From: an uncultured Chloroflexota bacterium
GTDB lineage: Bacteria > Chloroflexota > Dehalococcoidia > Lucifugimonadales > CAJWER01
DNA length: 11,442 nucleotides
Assembly: GCA_913030785.1 (NCBI GenBank)
Contig: CAJWER010000082.1
Span: 1 to 11,442, forward strand
Reading direction: 5' to 3'
How positions within the stretch are numbered: the first letter of the stretch is position 1; the number at the start of each line of letters is the position of its first letter. Of the stretch, positions 7,169-11,442 are shown one piece after another. The notes beneath the pieces were generated by a model. The model searched no databases and was not told the DNA's origin. It saw only the letters and a list, made by a program, of their open reading frames with translations. The translations under genes and the position numbers were made by a program.

Positions 7169-8413
7169 CTAGGCTTCGGCCCCCTCATCAACCACGCCTA
7201 CGAAGGCGTCGAGGCGAATGTCGGCGGCCTTGTCGGTGTGCTCCCAGGGAAGGTCGACGTCGGTCCGACCGAAGTGTCCGTAGGCTGCAGTCTGTTTGTA
7301 TATGGGCCTGCGCAGGTCCAGCGTCTGGATGATCGCGCCGGGGCGCAGGTCGAAGTGTTTGTCCACCATCGCGACGATAACGTCGTCGGGCACCTTGTTC
7401 GTGCCGAATGTCTCCACGGAGACGGAGATCGGCTGGGCCATGCCAATCGCGTAGGAAAGCTGTATCTCAAGACGGTCCGCGACGCCGGCCGCCACCAGGT
7501 TCTTCGCGACGTAGCGGGCGGCATATGCGGCGGAGCGGTCAACCTTGGTCGGGTCCTTGCCTGAAAATGCGCCGCCGCCGTGCCGTGCAACACCGCCGTA
7601 CGTATCCACGAGTATCTTGCGACCCGTGAGGCCGGTGTCACCGACAGGTCCGCCAGTCACAAAGCGGCCGGATGGGTTGATGTGATACTGGGTGTCCTTG
7701 TCACGCAGCGAGCTTGGGATCACCACGTTGGCGACCTGCTCGATCAGGTCGCGCTCGATCACCGACTGGCTGACCTCCGGGCTGTGCTGTGTGCTAATCA
7801 CTACGGTATGGACCCGCTTGGGCACCCCGTAGGAGTACTCGACTGTGACCTGTGCCTTGCCGTCGGGGCGTACCCAGGGGAGGATGTTCTCCTTACGAAC
7901 CTCGGCTAGCCTGGCTGTCAGTTGGTGGGACAGCGAAATCGGCAGCGGCATGAGCTCTTCAGTCTCGGTGCAAGCGAAGCCAACCATCATTCCCTGATCC
8001 CCGGCGCCCAGTGCCTGGACATCTTCGCCGTTGCCCTGTACCTCGTCCCTTAGCTCTTTGGCCACGTCGACACCGTGGGCGATATCAGGGGACTGTTCGT
8101 CGACGGATACCGATATCCCGCAGGACTTGTAGTCGAATCCGTAGTCGGAGTCGTCATAGCCAGCATCTTTGATCGTGCGTCGCACGATCTTGGGGATGTC
8201 GACGTAGTCGGAGGTTGTGGTGATTTCGCCCATGACGACGACGAGCCCGGTCGTGACGCACACCTCGCACGCCACGCGGGCCGCGGCATCCTGAGCTAGC
8301 AGGGCGTCCAGAATCGCGTCAGAAATCTGGTCGCAGAGCTTGTCCGGGTGGCCTTCGGTCACCGACTCGGACGTGAATAGAATGAAGGGCGAATCTGTAA
8401 AACTGTACGCCAC
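7169..8413 (-). CDS. metK: S-adenosylmethionine synthetase
   Basis: MetK makes S-adenosylmethionine from methionine and ATP in the cytoplasm, releasing phosphate and pyrophosphate; the active form is a homotetramer. The 414 residues cover the three usual repeats, a little longer than the common 380-400. Key motifs are GHPDKLCDQISDA (21-33, with His22 and Asp24 region for ATP and magnesium), the hexapeptide GAGDQG (136-141) and the glycine-rich P-loop-like GGGAFSGKDP (279-288), followed by KVDRSAAY. The start is GTG at 8411-8413 with GAGGAGG about 8 nt upstream. The stop is TAG. It lies downstream of ahcY on the same strand, which joins SAM synthesis with SAH removal. It is flanked on both sides by copies of the same diverged repeat. 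I see no recognisable SAM riboswitch in its 216-nt upstream gap. Confidence 0.97.
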   Translation of the reverse strand: MAYSFTDSPFILFTSESVTEGHPDKLCDQISDAILDALLAQDAAARVACEVCVTTGLVVVMGEITTTSDYVDIPKIVRRTIKDAGYDDSDYGFDYKSCGISVSVDEQSPDIAHGVDVAKELRDEVQGNGEDVQALGAGDQGMMVGFACTETEELMPLPISLSHQLTARLAEVRKENILPWVRPDGKAQVTVEYSYGVPKRVHTVVISTQHSPEVSQSVIERDLIEQVANVVIPSSLRDKDTQYHINPSGRFVTGGPVGDTGLTGRKILVDTYGGVARHGGGAFSGKDPTKVDRSAAYAARYVAKNLVAAGVADRLEIQLSYAIGMAQPISVSVETFGTNKVPDDVIVAMVDKHFDLRPGAIIQTLDLRRPIYKQTAAYGHFGRTDVDLPWEHTDKAADIRLDAFVGVVDEGAEA

Positions 8414-8530
8414 CTTGGGTTCCTCCTCGTATTGCTCGGTATTCCCATACTAGAGAGCGGCCCCGAGAGTTGCGGGAAAACCACCCCGGGTCACATTACT
8501 GCCTCGTTTTCCAAAGACAAGGGGAAGAAT

Positions 8531-8612
8531 GTGTGTGAGGAACACCCTCACACACCCGGCCCTTCGGCTTCGCTCTGGACAGGCGACGGGGCTATCCCCC
8601 TCTGCACACCCC
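8531..8612 (-). repeat. Diverged intergenic repeat, copy B (between ahcY and metK)
   Basis: This is the partner of copy A (7002-7080). It begins with a perfect 10-bp hairpin: GTGTGTGAGG (8531-8540) with CCTCACACAC (8546-8555), loop 5 nt. Near its other end GGGG-CTAT-CCCC forms a short stem, then come the shared bases CTCTGCACACCCC (8600-8612). It starts 17 nt after the ahcY stop on the minus strand. The terminal hairpin is followed by CATTCTT in both copies. A terminator or REP-like role is plausible. The rest of the 216-nt gap (8414-8530) contains the metK ribosome binding site and nothing else I can name. Confidence 0.65.
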
Positions 8613-8629
8613 TTTTCCCAGCAGCAAGC

Positions 8630-9901
8630 CTAGGTGCCCACATCCCAACTGTCCAGGTACTTCTGCTGCTCTGTCGTCAGTGTATCGATTGTGATGCCCA
8701 TGGCGCGAAGTTTCAGCGCGCCGATCTCCTGATCGATGTCCGTAGGCACCGCGTACACCTTCTTCTCGAGCGTGTGGGCCGTCTGGGCCATGTACTCCGC
8801 GCACAGGGCCTGGTTAGCGAAAGACATGTCCATGACTGCGGACGGATGTCCCTCGGCAGCGGCCAGATTGATGAGCCGGCCCTCGCCAAGCAGGTAGAGC
8901 TTCCGACCGTCCTGCATCAGATACTCGTCTACCATAGGTCGGACTTCCTGCTTGCCGTCGGCCATCTCCTCAAGCGCCTCGATCTCGATTTCGACGTTGA
9001 AGTGGCCGCTATTGGCCATGATCGCGCCGTCCTTCATCACCTCAATGTGAGGGCGGGAAACTGCTTTCATGCCACCGGTAAGTGTGATGAAGATATCGCC
9101 TATCGAGGAGGCTTCGAGCATGGACATGACCCGGTGACCATCCATGGCGGCCTCGAGGGCACGCACGGGGTTGATCTCGGTCACGACGACATTGGCGCCC
9201 ATGCCCTTGGCCCGCATCGCAACGCCCTTTCCGCACCAGCCGTACCCGGCAACGACCACAGTCTTGCCGGCCCAGAGCACGTTGGTCGCACGGGTGATAC
9301 CGTCGAGGGTGCTCTGGCCCGTGCCGTAGCGGTTGTCGAAGAAGTGTTTCGTGTCTGCGTCGTTGACAGCGATGATCGGGTATCGCAGCTTGCCTTCCGC
9401 CGCGAGGCTGTTGAGACGGATAACTCCGGTTGTCGTCTCCTCTGTCCCGCCTACGATGCCATCGAGCATATCCGTCCTGGTCGAATGGAGCGCGGCTACC
9501 AGATCGGCGCCATCGTCCATCGTGATGTTGGGCTTGTGGTCCAGGGCGGAGTTGAGGTGTTTGTAGTAGGTCTCGTTGTCCTCACCGTTAATGGCATATG
9601 TTGCGATACCGTACTCGCCCACTAGGGCCGCAGCCACGGAGTCCTGGGTGCTCAGGGGGTTGCTGGCGCAGAGCACCACCTCAGCCCCACCATCGCGCAT
9701 CGCGATTACAAGGTTAGCTGTCTCCGACGTGACGTGTAGGCAGGTTGCCATGATCAGCCCTGCAAGGGGCTTCTCTTTCAGGAATCGATCTCGGATCAGG
9801 CGCACCACGGGCATCTCTCGAGCTGCCCACTCAATGCGTCGGACACCTTCTGCCGCCAATGACGCGTCTTTTATATTTCCCTTAGTCGTCTCGGTTGCCA
9901 A
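8630..9901 (-). CDS. ahcY: Adenosylhomocysteinase (SAH hydrolase)
   Basis: AhcY splits S-adenosylhomocysteine into adenosine and homocysteine using tightly bound NAD, relieving product inhibition of methyltransferases. The 423 residues show CLHVTSETA (54-62), EETTTG (154-159), the catalytic Lys/Asp segment DADTKHFFDNRYGTGQS (181-197), the Rossmann motif GYGWCGKG (219-226), and the C-terminal TEQQKYLDSW that reaches into the neighbouring subunit. The length fits the form without the ~40-residue insert seen in many proteobacterial enzymes. The start is TTG at 9899-9901 with a strong AGGAGG 6 nt upstream, and the protein aligns well from there. The stop is TAG. It lies after the PfkB kinase gene by 142 nt and before metK by 216 nt. 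The leader contains a hairpin made from a duplicate of the start region. Confidence 0.97.
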   Translation of the reverse strand: MATETTKGNIKDASLAAEGVRRIEWAAREMPVVRLIRDRFLKEKPLAGLIMATCLHVTSETANLVIAMRDGGAEVVLCASNPLSTQDSVAAALVGEYGIATYAINGEDNETYYKHLNSALDHKPNITMDDGADLVAALHSTRTDMLDGIVGGTEETTTGVIRLNSLAAEGKLRYPIIAVNDADTKHFFDNRYGTGQSTLDGITRATNVLWAGKTVVVAGYGWCGKGVAMRAKGMGANVVVTEINPVRALEAAMDGHRVMSMLEASSIGDIFITLTGGMKAVSRPHIEVMKDGAIMANSGHFNVEIEIEALEEMADGKQEVRPMVDEYLMQDGRKLYLLGEGRLINLAAAEGHPSAVMDMSFANQALCAEYMAQTAHTLEKKVYAVPTDIDQEIGALKLRAMGITIDTLTTEQQKYLDSWDVGT

Positions 9902-9920
9902 GCTTGCCTCCTAAGGCACT

Positions 9921-9938
9921 GCGACCTGTCTCGGTCGC
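9921..9938 (-). promoter_or_regulatory. Hairpin in the ahcY leader built from a copied start region
   Basis: GCGACC (9933-9938 on the minus strand) pairs perfectly with GGTCGC (9921-9926) around loop GAGACA. The stem's 5' arm lies in TTGGCGACCGAGAC, a 13-of-14 match to the true start TTGGCAACCGAGAC 40 nt downstream. The 3' arm could instead pair imperfectly (5 of 6) with the true start region, trapping the AGGAGG in a loop. The hairpin is direct observation; regulation is inference. Confidence 0.5.
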
Positions 9939-9964
9939 CAATGTACTATTCACTCTAACATGCG

Positions 9965-9999
9965 GGCAGGCCCTTCCATCGGGCTTGCCGTTTTCGTTT
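9965..9999 (+). terminator. Terminator-shaped hairpin facing the plus strand
   Basis: On the plus strand 9965-9973 pairs with 9981-9989 in a 9-bp GC-rich stem (one G-U) around TTCCATC, followed by G, TTTT, CG, TTT. On the minus strand the G-U becomes a C-A mismatch and no U-run follows, although an A-run precedes it. No plus-strand gene precedes it, so it may end antisense transcripts or act as a poor bidirectional terminator after pfkB. Confidence 0.45.
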
Positions 10000-10043
10000 C
10001 TAGAAAAAGGAAATCCGTGAGCTCTGTATCTAGCCCTGCACCC

Positions 10044-11006
10044 CTAAGCGTGCGCAGCACCACCGCCCTGGAAGGGGAGCGATTCGTTTTCGCCCAGCGA
10101 GGTAAATCTTGTCAGGTCGGTCAGGGCCCGGAACCTGCTTTCGATCTCGTCCTTCGTTAGCGACGCTGTCCGCTCCAGACTAAAGCTCTCGACAGCATAG
10201 GAGCCCATGACTGAGCCGACCATCGTCGCAAACTTGAAGCCTTCGGTAGTCAGGTCTCCGGTGGCGGCTAGGTAGCCCATAAAGCCACCCGCGAATGAGT
10301 CTCCCGCTCCGGTTGGATCGATCACGTGTTCGAGAGGGAAGGCCGGGGCCGAGAATATGGAGTCGCCGTGGAACAACAGAACGCCGTGGTCACCGCGTTT
10401 CGCCACGACCGCGGACGGTCCCATCGCCATGATCTGCCTTGCCGCCTCAACCAGGTTAGAGTGTTTTGTAAACGTTCGCACCTCGGTTTCGTCGAGGAAC
10501 AGCACGTCTACCTTCCTGATTATCCGTTCGAGGGCCTCAGCGCTAATGTCGATCCACAGGGCCATCGAATCAAGCGCCACAAGCCTAGGGCGCTCAGCCA
10601 TTTTCTCAAGAACCGCCATCTGGAGTTCGGGGGCGATGTTCGCCAGGAACAAGTACGGAGATTTGCGCTGCTCGAGGCTCAGCTCCGGGGCGAAGTCCGC
10701 AAAGACGTTTAGCTGTGTGTCCAGCGTGTCCCGGGTGTTCACGTCCTCGGCGCCGTAGACACCGGACCAGCGAAATGTCTTTCCGGGGCGACGATCCAAC
10801 CCGGAGACATCCACTCCATGATTCTTCAGGAGTTTCACGTCACCGTCTTTGAAATCTTCCCCCACAACGGCCACTACGCTGACCGGCGCGAAGTAGCTAC
10901 CAGATACCGAGAAGAACGTCGCGGAGCCTCCCAGGGCATCCTCGCGACTTCCCGCGGGGGTTTTCACAGAGTCGTACGCCACAGAACCTACTACTAGAAT
11001 TGACAA
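10044..11006 (-). CDS. PfkB-family (ribokinase-fold) kinase, possibly a nucleoside/adenosine kinase
   Basis: This family moves the ATP gamma-phosphate to a sugar or nucleoside hydroxyl. The 320 residues show the N-terminal Gly-Gly substrate-lid region LGGSA (25-29) and the C-terminal signature DPTGAGDSFAGGF (230-242), with catalytic base Asp236 and the anion-hole glycines. The final ~15 residues are Gly/Ala-rich and look like a tail. The start is TTG at 11004-11006; GGGAG lies 5 nt upstream, overlapping the rhodanese TAG, and the two genes are separated by 10 nt, so they are almost certainly co-transcribed. The stop is TAG. Its place before ahcY and metK suggests it phosphorylates adenosine released by AhcY, pulling that reversible reaction forward. 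Generic annotation would call it a carbohydrate kinase; the substrate is inference. Confidence 0.9.
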   Translation of the reverse strand: MSILVVGSVAYDSVKTPAGSREDALGGSATFFSVSGSYFAPVSVVAVVGEDFKDGDVKLLKNHGVDVSGLDRRPGKTFRWSGVYGAEDVNTRDTLDTQLNVFADFAPELSLEQRKSPYLFLANIAPELQMAVLEKMAERPRLVALDSMALWIDISAEALERIIRKVDVLFLDETEVRTFTKHSNLVEAARQIMAMGPSAVVAKRGDHGVLLFHGDSIFSAPAFPLEHVIDPTGAGDSFAGGFMGYLAATGDLTTEGFKFATMVGSVMGSYAVESFSLERTASLTKDEIESRFRALTDLTRFTSLGENESLPFQGGGAAHA

Positions 11007-11016
11007 TTCGGCTCCC

Positions 11017-11370
11017 CTATACGTCGGTGCCGTGGCTGGTGGGGAAACCGCGGTCGATCCACGGGCCGGTGCCGGCCTCGATGTTGAACAGATTTTCTGA
11101 GTCGAGGCCCATGGCGCTGGCCATCTCGCAGGCTAGCCCGCTCCTGACACCCGCGGCGCAGATGAAAAGCAGCCTCTTGTCCTCTGGTAATTCCTGTATT
11201 CGTGCGAGGACATCATCCACCGGTATGTGCAAGGCCCCTTTCACGTGACCCCCCTCGTACTCGTCCGGACGTCGCACGTCAACTACGACTGTATCGTCGG
11301 CGTCATATATTTCCATTACTTCGTCCAGGGTGACCCTGTAGTATGGCTCGCCCGCTTCCTGTCTCGGCAT
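11017..11370 (-). CDS. Single-domain rhodanese (sulfurtransferase-like)
   Basis: Rhodanese domains carry sulfur as a cysteine persulfide, moving it between small thiols or to acceptor proteins. The 117 residues form one domain with VVVDVRRPDEYEGGHV (28-43), the substrate-approach segment ALHIP (46-50), and an active-site loop CAAGVRS (71-77) with nucleophile Cys71 and the conserved Arg76, so it should be active. There is no signal peptide or membrane segment, which points to the cytoplasm. The ATG start (11368-11370) has AGGAGG 8 nt upstream, and this site overlaps the stop of a frame entering from the right. The stop is TAG. The 10-nt gap to the PfkB kinase indicates an operon. The sulfur link to the methionine/SAM genes is suggestive only; the sulfur donor and acceptor are unknown. 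Confidence 0.92.
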   Translation of the reverse strand: MPRQEAGEPYYRVTLDEVMEIYDADDTVVVDVRRPDEYEGGHVKGALHIPVDDVLARIQELPEDKRLLFICAAGVRSGLACEMASAMGLDSENLFNIEAGTGPWIDRGFPTSHGTDV

Positions 11371-11375
11371 GTCTG

Positions 11376-11442
11376 TTACCTCCTGCCTACTGGTATGTCT
11401 GCTGCTTCGCCCGCCTTGGGTACGCGGTTTCCGATGATGGCG
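11376..11442 (-). CDS. 3' end of an unidentified upstream gene
   Basis: A minus-strand frame enters from the right edge and ends in TAA at 11376-11378, 5 nt before the rhodanese start and overlapping its AGGAGG. The visible tail is about 21 residues (AIIGNRVPKAGEAADIPVGRR in single letters is its full extent). Overlap of stop and ribosome binding site is typical of tightly packed operons. A second frame is also open here, so the call is weak. I do not recognise the protein. Confidence 0.4.
   Translation of the reverse strand, partial: AIIGNRVPKAGEAADIPVGRR

Noticed and set aside
8414..8530. SAM riboswitch upstream of metK
   Set aside because: A CCCGCAAC string recalls the SAM-I core, but the AGAGGUGGAGGGA-type 5' core and the following paired elements are absent.
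7002..8612. CRISPR repeats
   Set aside because: Only two diverged copies 1.5 kb apart, with a gene between them and no spacer pattern.
8432..9625. A 397-codon plus-strand open frame
   Set aside because: It lies almost wholly antisense to ahcY, has no recognisable motif, and reads as the mirror of a GC-rich codon pattern.
9902..10043. SAH riboswitch upstream of ahcY
   Set aside because: The short hairpin and CCGAGAC string do not match the conserved SAH-aptamer core as I know it.

Overview
The window holds two unrelated kinds of DNA. Most of it (about 963 to 11442) is GC-rich; one sampled 60-base line counts to 63% GC. It carries a one-way run of housekeeping genes, all on the minus strand, so transcription runs from high to low coordinates. 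The style of PolA, MetK, AhcY and the hydrolase reminds me of Chloroflexota, possibly Dehalococcoidia/SAR202-like marine or soil bacteria. That placement rests on recall of family sequences, not on a search. The first ~850 bases are AT-rich (about 38% GC in two sampled lines) and lie on the other strand.

Layout from right to left, the direction of transcription: the 3' tail of an unidentified frame; a single-domain rhodanese; a PfkB-family kinase; adenosylhomocysteinase (ahcY); S-adenosylmethionine synthetase (metK); a phosphoglucomutase/phosphomannomutase; DNA polymerase I (polA) without proofreading residues; an alpha/beta hydrolase broken by two in-frame TAA codons; and the first ~43 codons of ribosomal protein S13 (rpsM). 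S13 has a near-consensus promoter and a terminator-like hairpin in its leader. It then fuses to ~125 bases of a PhoH-like PIN domain, which fuses in opposite orientation to an SF2 (DUF3427-type) helicase fragment running off the left edge.

MetK, AhcY and the PfkB kinase fit together. MetK makes SAM, AhcY splits the SAH left after methyl transfer, and the kinase could remove the adenosine if it is a nucleoside kinase; that substrate is inference. Rhodanese is translationally linked to the kinase. PGM and PolA are ordinary central functions, with a likely separate promoter for polA.

Non-coding points of interest are a diverged repeat present once on each side of metK, whose terminal hairpin shows one compensatory base pair; a chain of hairpins behind metK; a duplicated start-codon region in the ahcY leader that could form alternative structures; and the rpsM leader. 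I see no convincing undescribed multi-gene system. The strangest feature, the left end, looks most like a chimeric join (amplification or assembly), not biology.
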